Positions 35,548-46,822 of a stretch of DNA of 64,000 bases are shown one piece after another. A program made the position numbers and the translations under genes. How positions within the stretch are numbered: position 1 is the stretch's first letter; each line of letters opens with the position of its first letter. Below the pieces are notes generated by a model. The model made no database searches. It was not told where the DNA came from and was given only the letters and a program-made list of their open reading frames with translations. Source of the DNA: Kosakonia pseudosacchari (GTDB taxonomy: Bacteria; Pseudomonadota; Gammaproteobacteria; Enterobacterales; Enterobacteriaceae); assembly GCF_900184035.1 (NCBI RefSeq), contig NZ_FXWP01000014.1, positions 124,001-188,000 on the forward strand, in the 5' to 3' direction.

Positions 35548-36562
35548 ATACCAGCTTCGCGCCCTGAGTGTTTACATAAAGTGAATAGACCGAGGTGCTG
35601 GCGGCCATAAACAGGCGATTGCGCTGTTCGCCGCCAAAACACAAGTTAGCGCAGCGCTCCGGCAGGTGGATCATCCCAATCGCTTTACCTTGCGGATTGA
35701 ACACGCGTACGCCGTCCAGCTCCTCAGTACCCATTCCCCAGCCACACCACAGATTGCCATGCATATCGATGGCAATGCCGTCTGCCGTGCCGTTACCGCA
35801 GTCGATATGTACTCGCCGGTTTTTTAGCTGATCACCTTCGATATCCCACGCCAGAATTAAACGATTAGGCGTCGCGCGGCTTTCTACCACAAACAGCGTT
35901 TTTTCATCCGGCGAGAAGCAAATGCCGTTTGGACCTTTAACATCGCCCAGCACCACTTCCAGCTTGTGGGTTTCAGGATCCAGGCGGTAAACGTTTTGCG
36001 GCAACTGCGGCGTGGCTTTGTGCCCTTCATAAAAACCAGCAATGCCAAATGGCGGATCGGTAAACCAGATGGAGCCGTCGGATTTCACCGCTATATCGTT
36101 CGGTGAATTCAGCGGCTTGCCGTCATAGCTCTCTGCCAGCACGGTGATCGTGCCGTCATACTCTGTGCGCGTAATGCAGCGGGTATCATGCTCACAGCTG
36201 ATTAAACGCCCTTGTCTGTCGCGGGCGTGCCCGTTGGCGTTATTGGAAGGCTGGCGAAAAACGCTGGTTGCGCCGGTGGCTTCATCCCAGCGCATGACCG
36301 CGTTGTTGGGAATATCGCTCCACAACAGCATGCGGGTATCGCCAAACCAGACTGGCCCTTCTGTCCAGCGGCAGCCGGTCGCGATCTGCTCTACTTTGGC
36401 GCTGGAAACCATATAGTCGCGAAAGCTATCATCCAGCGCGACGATGCTGGGATCGGGGTAGCGGGCCGAGGGTGCCCAGGCGGCAATACTCTTTTGGCTT
36501 AAAAGCAGTGATGCGGTGGCAATACCGCTGAGTTTAAGCAGTTCCCGACGTGATGTTGCCAT
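35546..36562 (-). CDS. Tat-exported SMP-30/gluconolactonase-like protein
   Basis: A 338-residue protein of the SMP-30/LRE-like beta-propeller family. The N-terminus MATSRRELLKLSGIATASLL carries a twin-arginine motif and a hydrophobic core, so export to the periplasm by Tat is likely. ATG 36562 has GGAG eight bases upstream. Propeller motifs include WTEGPVWF near residue 67, LNSPNDIAVKSDGSIWFTDPPFGI, GPNGICFSPDEKTLFV and ADGIAIDMHGNLWCG, which carry the metal-binding Glu, Asn and Asp of the family. Such enzymes hydrolyse sugar lactones. In E. coli pyrE and slmA are neighbours, so this gene is an insertion relative to that order. Confidence 0.85.
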   Translation of the reverse strand: MATSRRELLKLSGIATASLLLSQKSIAAWAPSARYPDPSIVALDDSFRDYMVSSAKVEQIATGCRWTEGPVWFGDTRMLLWSDIPNNAVMRWDEATGATSVFRQPSNNANGHARDRQGRLISCEHDTRCITRTEYDGTITVLAESYDGKPLNSPNDIAVKSDGSIWFTDPPFGIAGFYEGHKATPQLPQNVYRLDPETHKLEVVLGDVKGPNGICFSPDEKTLFVVESRATPNRLILAWDIEGDQLKNRRVHIDCGNGTADGIAIDMHGNLWCGWGMGTEELDGVRVFNPQGKAIGMIHLPERCANLCFGGEQRNRLFMAASTSVYSLYVNTQGAKLV

Positions 36563-36741
36563 CAAGCGTCTCCTTATTTGTAGGGTATTTATGAGGATGT
36601 TTCGCTTAAGTGGAAAGATACTGCCAGAGGGAGGTTAGGGAATCCGCGACGCCACGACATCTGGCATCTTAACGAATTGTGTTGGGCTTTTTCACAGATT
36701 GCGGAGAAATGAGAATGCAGCCACAAGGGCTGCATGAGGTA

Positions 36742-37338
36742 TTACTGTAATTGTGCGGCCAACAGCGGCCAGCGAGCGTCGAAATCTTCGGTCGGACTGT
36801 ATTTAAACTCACTGCGCACAAAGCGCGATAGCATCCCTTCGCAAAACGCCAGCAGCTGGCTTGCGAGTAACGTTTCATCCGTCGCGTAGGCTTCGCCTTC
36901 ACGCATCTTGCGTTCGCGCAATACCTGGCGCAGCTGCGCTTCAATGCGTTCGAACAGCTGGCTAATGCGCCCTTGCAGGCGGTCTTGTTCGAACATCAGC
37001 GCGTGGCCGGTCATAATGCGTGTCAAACCCGGATTACGTTCACCAAAGCCCAGAATCAGCAGCACAATCAGACGCAGACGCGCAGTGGTGTCTTTTTCGT
37101 CCTTTAAAATCAGATTGATACGGGTAATCAGGCTATCTTCGATAAATTCAATCAGGCTGTCGAACATGCGCGTTTTACTGGGGAAATGGCGGTACAGCGC
37201 CGCTTCAGAAACGCCAACGGACGCCGCCAGTTTTGCCGTCGTAATACGCTGGCTTCCATCGCTGGATTCCAGCATTAGCGCCAGAGATTGAAGTATTTCC
37301 TCGCGACGATTCCTTTTCGCAGTTTGTTTTTCTGCCAT
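36742..37338 (-). CDS. slmA: Nucleoid occlusion protein SlmA
   Basis: A 198-residue TetR-family DNA-binding protein of E. coli length. The start [20 protein letters not shown] is preferred to the longer open frame. The helix-turn-helix is in [32 protein letters not shown]. Bound to SlmA sites on the chromosome, SlmA disassembles FtsZ polymers and prevents division over the nucleoid. It is followed 124 bases upstream by dut on the same strand. Confidence 0.97.
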   Translation of the reverse strand: MAEKQTAKRNRREEILQSLALMLESSDGSQRITTAKLAASVGVSEAALYRHFPSKTRMFDSLIEFIEDSLITRINLILKDEKDTTARLRLIVLLILGFGERNPGLTRIMTGHALMFEQDRLQGRISQLFERIEAQLRQVLRERKMREGEAYATDETLLASQLLAFCEGMLSRFVRSEFKYSPTEDFDARWPLLAAQLQ

Positions 37339-37462
37339 GTTCCAAAATACCCCTGAAAATAAGCACTTGTCAGGCGAGCAACCACAGGGCGACCGCAAAC
37401 GGAGTGCGTTTGCGGTGATGTTATCGCGTTATTTCGCCGTGTGATGCGTTAAATAGGGCTGC

Positions 37463-37921
37463 TTATTGGCGCCCGGAATGGCCGAAGCCGCCTTCGCCGC
37501 GCTCGGTCGCGTCGAAAGATTCTACAAGGTTAAATTCCGCCTGAACGACCGGCACAAAGACCATTTGCGCGATGCGTTCACCCGGCACGATAGTAAAGCT
37601 GTCCTGGCCGCGGTTCCAGACGGACACCATTAGTTGGCCCTGGTAATCCGAGTCAATCAGCCCCACCAGGTTGCCCAGCACGACGCCATGTTTATGGCCC
37701 AGACCGGAACGCGGCAGAATGACCGCAGCCAGTGAGGGATCGGCAATATGGATTGCCAGGCCAGTCGGCAGCAACGTGGTCGCACCCGGCGCCAACTCTA
37801 CGGCGTCGTCGAGACAGGCGCGCAGGTCAAGTCCGGCGGAACCGGAGGTGGCATATGTCGGCAGCGGGAATTCCTTGCCAACACGCGGGTCCAGAATCTT
37901 AACGTCGATTTTTTTCATCAT
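37463..37921 (-). CDS. dut: dUTPase (deoxyuridine triphosphatase)
   Basis: A 152-residue trimeric enzyme that hydrolyses dUTP to dUMP and PPi, keeping uracil out of [23 protein letters not shown] is the family start (the second Met is also possible). All five motifs are seen, including [35 protein letters not shown] (in parts) and the C-terminal [11 protein letters not shown] arm. The start overlaps the 3' end of coaBC by 23 bases, as in other enterics. Confidence 0.97.
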   Translation of the reverse strand: MMKKIDVKILDPRVGKEFPLPTYATSGSAGLDLRACLDDAVELAPGATTLLPTGLAIHIADPSLAAVILPRSGLGHKHGVVLGNLVGLIDSDYQGQLMVSVWNRGQDSFTIVPGERIAQMVFVPVVQAEFNLVESFDATERGEGGFGHSGRQ

Positions 37922-39113
37922 AACGGGTAACGATCTCGTCCAGTAATAGGTGTCCCAGAAGTTCTTTACGCTCCAGCGGCAAGCGTTTGTCGCCATCCTG
38001 CCAGAAAAGGTGTAACGCGTTGTTGTCGCTATTAAACCCCTGATTCGATTGCGAAACATCGTTGGCGCAAATCAGATCAAGGTTTTTGCGGGCGCGTTTT
38101 TGCCGGGCATATTCTTCCACATTATTTGTTTCGGCAGCAAACCCAACAACATAAGGGCGATGAGCAGAAAGTGCGGCAACGCCAGCGACGATATCCGGAT
38201 TTTTCACCATTTTTATCGTGATTTCATCGCCTTGCTTTTTGATTTTTTCTTCAGCAACGCTGGCGGCGCGATAATCCGCAACGGCGGCGCAGCCGATAAA
38301 AATATGCTGCTGCTGAGCACGGCTCTGGACCGCGGCCTCCATCTCCAGCGCAGTGGTCACATCCACACGTTGCACCAGCGGCGGCGTAGCCAGCGAAACA
38401 GGACCGGAAACCAGCGTGACATTCGCACCACGGCTTGCAGCGGCGGCGGCAATGGCGAAGCCCATCTTACCGGAACTGAGATTGGTGATGTAACGCACTG
38501 GATCTAACGGTTCACGCGTCGGACCGGCGGTAATCATGATGTTCAGATGTTGCAGATCTTTGACCGGCGAGAAATGCGCGGCGGCCATATCCACAATGGT
38601 CAGCGGATCGAGCATTCTTCCAGGACCCACATCGCCACAAGCCTGGCTGCCACTGTCCGGGCCCCACAGCAACAGCCCGCGCGAGGCCAGCACCTGCAAA
38701 TTATGCTGGGTGGCGGCGGCGCGGTACATCTGCTGATTCATTGCGGGGACAACAGCCACAGGCGACGGTGTGGCGAGGCAAATAGTTGAGACCAGGTCGT
38801 TTGCCATACCGGCGGCGACACGGGCGATTAAATCTGCAGTGGCGGGGGCGAGAATCACTAAATCAGCCCATTTGCCCAGCTCAATATGGCCCATTGCCGC
38901 TTCGGCGGCGGGATCCAGCAGACTATCGGAAACCGGATAACCGGAAACGGCCTGCAGACTCATCGGCGTAATAAAGGCTTTGGCCGCCTCGGTCATTGCG
39001 ACACGGACTTCCGCGCCGCGATCGCGCAGACGGCGCACCAGCTCGGGCGCTTTATAGGCCGCAATACCGCCACTCACGCCGAGGACAATCTTTTTACCCG
39101 CCAGACTGATCAT
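37899..39113 (-). CDS. coaBC: Bifunctional phosphopantothenoylcysteine decarboxylase/synthetase
   Basis: A 404-residue fusion enzyme of coenzyme A synthesis. The N-terminal CoaC flavoprotein domain (about 1-190: [15 protein letters not shown], the PAMNQQMY motif and Cys in [12 protein letters not shown]) decarboxylates PPC. The C-terminal CoaB domain ([27 protein letters not shown]) ligates cysteine to phosphopantothenate with [13 protein letters not shown] is the family start. It is divergent from radC and overlaps dut. Confidence 0.97.
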   Translation of the reverse strand: MISLAGKKIVLGVSGGIAAYKAPELVRRLRDRGAEVRVAMTEAAKAFITPMSLQAVSGYPVSDSLLDPAAEAAMGHIELGKWADLVILAPATADLIARVAAGMANDLVSTICLATPSPVAVVPAMNQQMYRAAATQHNLQVLASRGLLLWGPDSGSQACGDVGPGRMLDPLTIVDMAAAHFSPVKDLQHLNIMITAGPTREPLDPVRYITNLSSGKMGFAIAAAAASRGANVTLVSGPVSLATPPLVQRVDVTTALEMEAAVQSRAQQQHIFIGCAAVADYRAASVAEEKIKKQGDEITIKMVKNPDIVAGVAALSAHRPYVVGFAAETNNVEEYARQKRARKNLDLICANDVSQSNQGFNSDNNALHLFWQDGDKRLPLERKELLGHLLLDEIVTRYDEKNRR

Positions 39114-39283
39114 GATTCTTTCCTGTTGGATTTCACCAGAAGCTGGGCATTTTATCACAATCCTTAAGTTGTCGTGCTGTTGCCCACAAACCACTTTGCG
39201 AGGCACTACGCAGAGATATGACTCCCTGGTCGAAGGGAAACGGCAGCTATGGCAGCATTGGCGAGCCTGAAGGAGAAATGAAT

Positions 39284-39952
39284 ATGGATATTGTTTTTAC
39301 GCCCCAGAAACCGCGTGAAAAGATGTTGAAGTTTGGTATTGAATCACTGACCGATGTGGAACTTCTGGCGCTTTTTTTGCGCACCGGAACACAGGGAAAA
39401 AGCGTACTCACCGTGGCGCGTGAAATGCTCAAGCAGTTTGGTTCGTTATATACGCTGCTCTCCGCCGATCTTGATGATTTTAAGGAGGTGCATGGCATTG
39501 GCCTTGCCAAATACGCTCAACTACGTGGTATCGGTGAACTGGCGCGGCGCTATTATAATGCGCGCCTGCTGGAAGAGAACTCACTGCTGAGCCCGGAAAT
39601 GACGCGCGAGTTTTTACAAAGTCAGCTGGCGGGCGAAGAGCGCGAGATCTTTATGGTGATCCTGATGGATAACCAGAACCGGATACTCAAACATTGTCGG
39701 CTTTTTACCGGCACGATTAACCAGGTTGAGGTGCATCCGCGAGAAATTTTGCGTGAAGCGTTAAAAGTCAATGCGGCCGCCGTGATCCTCGCGCATAATC
39801 ACCCCTCTGGTAACGCTGAGCCGAGTAAAGCGGACAGGCAGATCACCGAGCGGGTCATAAAATGCTGCCAGTTCATGGACATCCGGGTGCTCGATCATCT
39901 GGTTATTGGCCGTGGTGAGTACGTTTCTTTTGCCGAACGTGGCTGGATTTAG
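39284..39952 (+). CDS. radC: RadC/YicR family JAB-domain protein
   Basis: A 222-residue protein, as in E. coli. ATG 39284 is preferred, with AGGAG eight bases upstream. An N-terminal helix-hairpin-helix region ([26 protein letters not shown]) is followed by a JAB/MPN+ domain with the metalloprotease-like motif [14 protein letters not shown]. Despite the name, a role in DNA repair is not proven. It is upstream of rpmB, which has its own promoter. Confidence 0.92.
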   Translation: MDIVFTPQKPREKMLKFGIESLTDVELLALFLRTGTQGKSVLTVAREMLKQFGSLYTLLSADLDDFKEVHGIGLAKYAQLRGIGELARRYYNARLLEENSLLSPEMTREFLQSQLAGEEREIFMVILMDNQNRILKHCRLFTGTINQVEVHPREILREALKVNAAAVILAHNHPSGNAEPSKADRQITERVIKCCQFMDIRVLDHLVIGRGEYVSFAERGWI

Positions 39953-39994
39953 ACCACTTTGCGCGATCCATCGGGATCTTTGTCTGTTCGGGAC

Positions 39995-40023
39995 TTGAGC
40001 ACACCGCCGACTCAGCGTATACT
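39995..40023 (+). promoter_or_regulatory. Promoter of the rpmB-rpmG operon
   Basis: TTGAGC (39995-40000), a 17-base spacer, then TATACT (40018-40023) make a near-consensus sigma-70 promoter. It is followed by a roughly 140-base leader before rpmB. The position between radC and rpmB agrees with independent expression of the ribosomal protein genes. Confidence 0.75.
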
Positions 40024-40147
40024 ACGCCACCTTTGAGAATCTCGGGTTTGGCATTTGGGCCTGGCAATCGAGAGTTCACATAGAACTGCGATGACCGGGC
40101 TGTAAAGCCTGACGAGGCGCCGATACCCCATACGAAGCTCGAGCTAA

Positions 40148-40405
<258 letters not shown>

Positions 40406-40422
40406 GTACTTAAAGGATATAA

Positions 40423-40593
<171 letters not shown>

Positions 40594-40610
40594 TTTTAGT
40601 TTTCTTGCAC

Positions 40611-40636
40611 AAAAACCCCGCTCTGTCGGGGTTTTT
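40611..40636 (+). terminator. Terminator after rpmG
   Basis: AAAAACCCCG (40611-40620) pairs with CGGGGTTTTT (40627-40636) around a six-base loop. It ends the ribosomal protein operon 17 bases after the rpmG stop, ahead of mutM. Confidence 0.9.
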
Positions 40637-40668
40637 GCATTTCTGACCACCCATAAACCGGAGACGAG

Positions 40669-41478
40669 ATGCCTGAATTACCCGAAGTCGAAACCAGCCG
40701 CAGAGGTATTGAACCACACCTTGTTGGCGAAACCATTCTTCATGCGGTGGTGCGCAACGGGCGATTGCGCTGGCCGGTTTCCGAAGAGATCCACAGCCTG
40801 AGCGACAAACCGGTACTGAGCGTTCAGCGCCGCGCCAAATATTTGCTGCTCGAATTGCCCGACGGCTGGATCATTATTCACCTTGGCATGTCCGGTAGCC
40901 TGCGCATTCTTCCCCATGAGTTGCCTGCGGAAAAACATGACCACGTCGATTTGGTGATGAGCAATGGCAAAGTGCTGCGCTACACCGATCCGCGTCGTTT
41001 TGGCGCGTGGCTGTGGACGAAAGAGCTGGAAGGCCACAATGTACTGGCGCATCTCGGCCCGGAACCGCTCAGCGACGCTTTCAATGCCGATTATTTCCGG
41101 CAGAAATGCGCGAAGAAGAAAACCGCCATTAAACCCTGGCTAATGGACAACAAACTGGTGGTCGGCGTGGGGAATATCTACGCCAGCGAATCGCTGTTTG
41201 CCGCCGGGATCCATCCCGATCGGCTGGCTTCGTCACTCTCGGCGCAGGAGTGCGAAATTCTGGTGCGGGTGATCAAAGCGGTGCTGCTGCGCTCTATCGA
41301 ACAGGGCGGAACCACGCTAAAAGACTTTTTGCAAAGCGACGGTAAACCGGGCTATTTCGCTCAGGAGTTGCAGGTATATGGTCGGGAAGGGGAACCTTGT
41401 CGCGTCTGCGGCACGCCGATTGTTGCCGCAAAGCATGCACAGCGTTCAACGTTTTACTGCCGACGCTGCCAGAAATAA
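40669..41478 (+). CDS. mutM: Formamidopyrimidine-DNA glycosylase
   Basis: A 269-residue bifunctional glycosylase/AP lyase removing 8-oxoguanine and FaPy lesions. The catalytic N-terminal Pro2-Glu3 follows Met1 ([13 protein letters not shown]), the helix-two-turn-helix is in [18 protein letters not shown], and the C-terminal zinc finger is CRVCGTPI then FYCRRCQK. It reads through or from its own promoter after rpmG and is convergent with coaD. Confidence 0.97.
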   Translation: MPELPEVETSRRGIEPHLVGETILHAVVRNGRLRWPVSEEIHSLSDKPVLSVQRRAKYLLLELPDGWIIIHLGMSGSLRILPHELPAEKHDHVDLVMSNGKVLRYTDPRRFGAWLWTKELEGHNVLAHLGPEPLSDAFNADYFRQKCAKKKTAIKPWLMDNKLVVGVGNIYASESLFAAGIHPDRLASSLSAQECEILVRVIKAVLLRSIEQGGTTLKDFLQSDGKPGYFAQELQVYGREGEPCRVCGTPIVAAKHAQRSTFYCRRCQK

Positions 41479-41490
41479 GAACCAGAAAGC

Positions 41491-41973
<483 letters not shown>

Positions 41974-42744
41974 TTATTCTTTCTCTGAATAACCGTGGTT
42001 CAGCGCCCACAGCTCGGTGTATTTATTGAAAGTATACTGCGCGTTAACCACCGCCAGCAGCCAGCCCTGTTTACCATCCAGCACGCCGCCGCGCAGTAAC
42101 AATGTTTTGGCGAATGCGCCCAAAGTATGCGCGAAAATTCCCGGTAGCGACGTTTTTTTACCGCGCTGATGGCGTTCCTGCGCCCACGCCGTGGCGTAAT
42201 TGAACTGTTTGCGCTGAAAGCTGGCGAAATCCCGGCAGGTCAGATGCAGCAAATCACCACTGAGCGCAATGACCGGCGCTTGCGGCGCATCCAGCGATTC
42301 ATGCACCAGATTGCCGTTGTACTGATAGCGCTCACGCTCGTACAGGCGGGTAACGCGATCCGGATACCAGCCGCTGTGACGCATAAAGCGACCAAGGAAA
42401 TAGTTACGTCGGGCAATGCTGTAAACGGCGCCCGGCTGCGGTACGGCGAGCGTGGTGCGAATTTGCTCTGCGAGTTCCGGGGTGACGCGCTCGTCGGTAT
42501 CAAGCATCAGGATGTAATCGCCGCTGGCGTAACGCTGTGCCAGCTGACGCTGTACGCCATAGCCTGGCCAGTCGGTATGAGTGAAAACTTTGGCACCCGC
42601 GCGGCTGGCAATGCCAACCGTGTCGTCGCTGCTACCGGAATCCAGCAGCACAATTTCATCTGCCCAGGCAACGGACGCCAGGCAGTCGGGCAGCAGATCC
42701 GCCGCGTTTTTGGCGATCATCACCACCGACAAACGTTTGGACAT
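41974..42744 (-). CDS. waaE: LPS core beta-1,4-glucosyltransferase WaaE
   Basis: A 256-residue GT2-family transferase. [20 protein letters not shown] is the start; its ATG overlaps the waaA stop as TAATG. The nucleotide-sugar site DSGSSDDT and the DTDERV DxD motif are clear. WaaE of Klebsiella and Serratia adds glucose to the 4-position of heptose I in the inner core; it is not part of the E. coli K-12 core. The order coaD-waaE-waaA is the Klebsiella one. Confidence 0.88.
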   Translation of the reverse strand: MSKRLSVVMIAKNAADLLPDCLASVAWADEIVLLDSGSSDDTVGIASRAGAKVFTHTDWPGYGVQRQLAQRYASGDYILMLDTDERVTPELAEQIRTTLAVPQPGAVYSIARRNYFLGRFMRHSGWYPDRVTRLYERERYQYNGNLVHESLDAPQAPVIALSGDLLHLTCRDFASFQRKQFNYATAWAQERHQRGKKTSLPGIFAHTLGAFAKTLLLRGGVLDGKQGWLLAVVNAQYTFNKYTELWALNHGYSEKE

Positions 42745-44063
42745 TAATGGCTCCGCTGAGGTAAATACGGTTGCAGAAGTTGCAGCAGACGCGCGAGCGC
42801 CCCCTGGTTCTGGTGCAGCACTTCCACCGCGTGGCGGCCGTACCATAAACGGTAATCTTCATCCGTCAGCAGGGTCGACACCTCTTTCACCAGTGAATCC
42901 GCATCGGTGACGGTGATCAACCCTTCCGCCTCCTGCAGGCGTGCGCAGATATCTTTGAAATTAAATGTATGCGGCCCCATCAGTACGGGAATCGCGTGCG
43001 CAGCAGGCTCCAGCGGGTTGTGGCCTCCGCGCTCAACCAGGCTGCCGCCGACAAACGCCAGATCGGCAATGCCGTAAAGTAGCATCAGCTCGCCCATGGT
43101 ATCGCCAATCACCACCTGCGTGCTGCTGGACGGGATTTCGCCCGAGCTGCGTAAGGTGTAGCTGAACCCGGCTTTCTGCGTCAGATTGCGCGCATCCGGG
43201 AAGCGTTCCGGATGGCGAGGCACCAGGATCAACAGTAAATCAGGGAAGGTTTCCAGCAGCTTGCGGTGCGCCTGTAAAATAATCGCTTCTTCACCGTCGT
43301 GCGTGCTGGTGGCAATCCACACCTGGCGGCGTGGCGCCCACTGGCGACGCAGTGTTATCGCACGGGCGGCGAGTTCCGGCGTCACGGAGATATCAAATTT
43401 CAGGCTGCCGGTGACGGTCAACTGGCTGCGTTTTAAGCCTAATTGCAGAAAACGGTCGGCATCTTCCTGGTTTTGCGCGGCGATTAGCGTGATTTTGCTC
43501 AGCAGACGGCGCATGAATTTGCCCAGCTTGCCGTAACCTTTTGCCGAGCGTTCTGACAGCCGTGCGTTAGCGATAACCAGTGGGATTTGGCGCGCTTTCA
43601 GCGCGGAAATCATGTTCGGCCACAGTTCGGTTTCCATCACGATCACCAGCTTCGGGCGAACATTGTTGAGGAAACGGTTCATGGCGCAGGGCAGATCATA
43701 CGGGAGATAAACATGATGTACGTCTTTGCCGAACGCGGACATCACTCGTTCTGAGCCAGTTGGCGTCATGGTGGTCACGGTGATGGGCAGCGAAGGATAA
43801 CGGTGGCGCAGCGCGCGCACCAGTGGGATCGCCGCCAGCGTTTCTCCCACGGAGACGGAATGGAGCAGAATACCGTCCGGCTTCACTTTGTTACGACAAA
43901 AACCATAGCGTTCAGCCCAGCGTTTGCGGTAAGCAGGGGCTTTGCGGCTGCGAAGTAATAATCGCAACCACACCAGAGGCTGAATTAAGTAAAGCAGGGT
44001 GGTATACAACAATTCCAAGCGACTATCCGTTTTTTTAAGATTCGGCGGGCAAATTCTAAGCAT
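42744..44063 (-). CDS. waaA: Kdo transferase WaaA (KdtA)
   Basis: A bifunctional CMP-Kdo transferase that adds two Kdo residues to lipid IVA at the inner membrane. An N-terminal membrane anchor ([20 protein letters not shown]) precedes a GT-B fold with [19 protein letters not shown] and the C-terminal [17 protein letters not shown] sugar-nucleotide site. The start is uncertain: ATG 44063 gives 439 residues, but homologues begin MLELLYT, which corresponds here to a TTG at 44018. Neither has a clear ribosome-binding site. waaE overlaps its stop. Confidence 0.93.
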   Translation of the reverse strand: MLRICPPNLKKTDSRLELLYTTLLYLIQPLVWLRLLLRSRKAPAYRKRWAERYGFCRNKVKPDGILLHSVSVGETLAAIPLVRALRHRYPSLPITVTTMTPTGSERVMSAFGKDVHHVYLPYDLPCAMNRFLNNVRPKLVIVMETELWPNMISALKARQIPLVIANARLSERSAKGYGKLGKFMRRLLSKITLIAAQNQEDADRFLQLGLKRSQLTVTGSLKFDISVTPELAARAITLRRQWAPRRQVWIATSTHDGEEAIILQAHRKLLETFPDLLLILVPRHPERFPDARNLTQKAGFSYTLRSSGEIPSSSTQVVIGDTMGELMLLYGIADLAFVGGSLVERGGHNPLEPAAHAIPVLMGPHTFNFKDICARLQEAEGLITVTDADSLVKEVSTLLTDEDYRLWYGRHAVEVLHQNQGALARLLQLLQPYLPQRSH

Positions 44064-44150
44064 TTAGGGCGGCTAAAGCTATACCTTTGGCGCGCCAGCC
44101 ACTTCTTTTGAGGGTGTAACGTCCAGTAGGGAAATGATTCTGGTAGAAAA

Positions 44151-44179
44151 TTAAGAAAAGACGGGCATTTCTGCCCGTC
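44151..44179 (-). terminator. Terminator of the outer-core block
   Basis: GACGGGCA (44160-44167) pairs perfectly with TGCCCGTC (44172-44179). On the minus strand it is followed by TTTTCTTAATTTT. It ends transcription 12 bases after the phosphoethanolamine transferase stop, separating the variable block from waaA. Confidence 0.85.
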
Positions 44180-44190
44180 CCGGGCGGTAA

Positions 44191-45825
44191 TTATGGTTTA
44201 ACGTCCGAAAGTGAATCCAGATGATAAGTCACTTTTTCGGAAAGGCCGCGGATATCGCCGCCGGTGATGTAGTAGCTGTCATCTTTTTGATTGGGGTTGC
44301 GCACATCAAAGCCGATCATTTTGTTTATCAGGGTTGCCAGTTGGTAATGATTGCGTGGCGCTTGGGGCGAAATAGCGCTTAACGACATTGTGGGATCGTT
44401 ACTGAAATAGATAAACGGCACTTCTGCGATCGGCATTTCAACGACCGAATGTCCAAATAAACCGCCTTCTCCAACCCGCTCGCCGTGGTCGGAAGTAATA
44501 AAGACCAGCACTGGTAGCTTTGATTTCGCCATAACAGTACGGATGGCGGATGCTAACTCTTTGTCATAAAAGCGCACTGCGTCGTCATATTCATTTTTTT
44601 TCTGTGCCACGGAATCGCTAAGCGCTGGCGTAGAGAATTTAGCAAACCCTTGTGGGATATTGCTATCGTAAGGAATATGCGGTGCACGGCTGTTTAAAAC
44701 CATCAAGAACGGCTTATCCCAATTCATTCCCGCGTCTTCAACCGATGGGGTTAACACTTGATCCGCTCCGATGTCTGGTGCCGGGCGAATCTGCGTGTCT
44801 TCCCAGAGATCGATATCGTGAATACCGATCCAGTTGCTTAACCCTTCAAGCCCTTGCGCCGAAATAAACGCAGTCTCAAACCCCTGCTTGTTCGCATTAG
44901 CGAAAATATTCGTCACTTTTGACTTGTAGGCAAAATAGTTGTCTGGCTCGCGCAAATTATTCACCAACATCGGGATTGCGACGCGGGTAGAAACGGCATT
45001 GGAGACGATCAATTTGCTACTGCCATGATATTGCTCCATCAATGCCTTCAGCTCCGGCGTCGTATCGCGCTCATAGCCGAGAGCACTGATACGGTGCGGG
45101 TTCAGGCTTTCACCAATTGCCAGAATGATTGAATATTTGCCAAACTGGAAATCACTTCTTGGTGTCACCTGATAAGGCTCGTAACTCGCTATATTCTGAT
45201 TCTCGCCAGACATGGCTTCAGGAATCAGACGCATGGCACTGAAACTGATTGCAGACAAACCATTACGTAGCAAGGAGTGGCGCAGATCCGGGTTGAATTT
45301 GTACATCTGCCCATCTTTGGCTTTATAAAACTGGCCGACAAACATCACCGTAATGGCTAACAGGCACGGTACCGCCAGTGAATTTCGCCACTGTGGCGCA
45401 AGGCGGCGGGTAAAGCCGAGAATGAATACAAGCGCAATCGCCAGGATAGAAAAGAAAATTCCCAGTGAGCTCAGGCTGTCAATCATGCCTCTGGCAATAT
45501 CTTTCGTTTCAACGAAAGCCAGCCAAACTTCGCTTGGCCCATAGAACTGACCATAAAATTGATAATAAATGGCCTCTGTAGCCTGAACGATAAAGGTTAC
45601 GGACAGCAATAAACGCGTAATGATAAAACGCGCGCTGATAGCTGCCAGCAGAGCAATGATGAGATAAAGCGCAATATCATCACTCTTGGGACGATAGACA
45701 TGATCCTTCGCGATAACAATGAATTCAGAAAAAGAAAAAAGCACTACAAAAGATAACGTCAGGAGCAGAGTCCTTAGGCTATCGCGCCCCACTTTTCCAT
45801 GGGTCGATAAAGTCTTACTTAACAT
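44191..45825 (-). CDS. Phosphoethanolamine transferase-like sulfatase-family membrane protein
   Basis: A 544-residue protein with five N-terminal membrane helices (about 15-165) and a large periplasmic alkaline-phosphatase/sulfatase-type domain. Metal-site motifs of the Ept family are seen: AIGESLNPHRISALGYERDTTP (in parts), SNAVSTRVAIPML with the probable nucleophilic Thr, FITSDHGERVGEGGLFGH and the late VEMPIAEVPF. Ept enzymes move phosphoethanolamine from phosphatidylethanolamine to lipid A or core sugars. Within a waa cluster a core heptose or hexose is the likely acceptor. It is the last gene of the lower-GC block 44191-49333. Confidence 0.82.
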   Translation of the reverse strand: MLSKTLSTHGKVGRDSLRTLLLTLSFVVLFSFSEFIVIAKDHVYRPKSDDIALYLIIALLAAISARFIITRLLLSVTFIVQATEAIYYQFYGQFYGPSEVWLAFVETKDIARGMIDSLSSLGIFFSILAIALVFILGFTRRLAPQWRNSLAVPCLLAITVMFVGQFYKAKDGQMYKFNPDLRHSLLRNGLSAISFSAMRLIPEAMSGENQNIASYEPYQVTPRSDFQFGKYSIILAIGESLNPHRISALGYERDTTPELKALMEQYHGSSKLIVSNAVSTRVAIPMLVNNLREPDNYFAYKSKVTNIFANANKQGFETAFISAQGLEGLSNWIGIHDIDLWEDTQIRPAPDIGADQVLTPSVEDAGMNWDKPFLMVLNSRAPHIPYDSNIPQGFAKFSTPALSDSVAQKKNEYDDAVRFYDKELASAIRTVMAKSKLPVLVFITSDHGERVGEGGLFGHSVVEMPIAEVPFIYFSNDPTMSLSAISPQAPRNHYQLATLINKMIGFDVRNPNQKDDSYYITGGDIRGLSEKVTYHLDSLSDVKP

Positions 45826-45843
45826 TTAACTACCTGACTTTTA

Positions 45844-46815
45844 TTAAAACTTCCTGGTAAGCGGACGAATCGCCTTACTCAATACGAAGCGCAAAGCGCG
45901 CCCGGTGGTAGTGCGGTTGTGTAGCCCTTTTTTCCAGATACTTTCAAACAAGGCATTCCACTTAGCTGCAACAGCTTCATGGGAATGCGCAAGTCGCCGT
46001 TTCTCACCTTGTGTGCGCATACGCGCATACAAGTCAGGAGAATTTTTAAGCGCCATAATGGCATCAAAGGTTTCATCGGGCGTTTTGGCGATCAGATAAT
46101 CCAAATCGTTTTCGCGTATAGCCCGGAAAGAAGGTTCGTCATCGCAGATCATGACGGTTTTGCCCAGCCAGCTGTTAATCAATTTACTGGCCGGTTTACG
46201 CGCCAGCCGGTGATCGTGGTTTTTGCGAAAACTCAGACATACGTCCACATCGCGATAATCTGTCCAGTTATCGAACGAGATGCGCAGCGTAATACCTTGA
46301 TCCGCTAAGCGCTGTTTAAATTCTTCACTCTGGTATGCATCCGGAAGGCTGTCTTTACTGCCGAAGTAGGCGACGGTACGTACGGTGTTATCGTCACGCT
46401 CGCGTGGTTGCAAACCCGGTTGAGGCCAATGTGGGATGAATATTCGTCCTGGAGTCGATAAGACCGCCGGATTTTGTTCAACCACATAATCTGCGCCAAG
46501 TACGGGTGGGCGATCGGTTCGGGCGACTACAGTAAGACCATTCCACGGTTTTATCCGATAACCGAAATGATCGTTATGCAGCAAATTAATGGCATCAGCA
46601 CGGCACTCTGTACCCCAGGAAAATTCTATTTCGCCAGGATAGTAATAATTCAGGCTGAGCATGGTTTGAAATGTCCATACACCCCGTCCCCCGCAATAAA
46701 AACGATGGGGAATATCATCCGGATTGACACTTTCATCCATCAGGGTCTGAAAATCGGCAAAATTCGTCGCGATAAAGTCGTCGTGTGAGACGATATGTAA
46801 CCTAAATCTGGTCAT
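45844..46815 (-). CDS. Putative LPS-core glycosyltransferase (GT-B type)
   Basis: A 323-residue protein; MTRFRLHIVSHDDFIATNF is a better start than one 24 codons upstream, which lies inside the preceding gene. The C-terminal half (TVAYFGSKDSLP, ASKLINSWLGKTVMICDDEPSFRAI) looks like a GT-B nucleotide-sugar domain, and the helical tail HSHEAVAAKWNALFE is common in such enzymes. It follows the GT2 gene with a seven-base gap. Sugar and linkage cannot be read from sequence. It belongs to the strain-variable outer-core set. Confidence 0.65.
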   Translation of the reverse strand: MTRFRLHIVSHDDFIATNFADFQTLMDESVNPDDIPHRFYCGGRGVWTFQTMLSLNYYYPGEIEFSWGTECRADAINLLHNDHFGYRIKPWNGLTVVARTDRPPVLGADYVVEQNPAVLSTPGRIFIPHWPQPGLQPRERDDNTVRTVAYFGSKDSLPDAYQSEEFKQRLADQGITLRISFDNWTDYRDVDVCLSFRKNHDHRLARKPASKLINSWLGKTVMICDDEPSFRAIRENDLDYLIAKTPDETFDAIMALKNSPDLYARMRTQGEKRRLAHSHEAVAAKWNALFESIWKKGLHNRTTTGRALRFVLSKAIRPLTRKF

Positions 46816-46822
46816 GGTTAAG

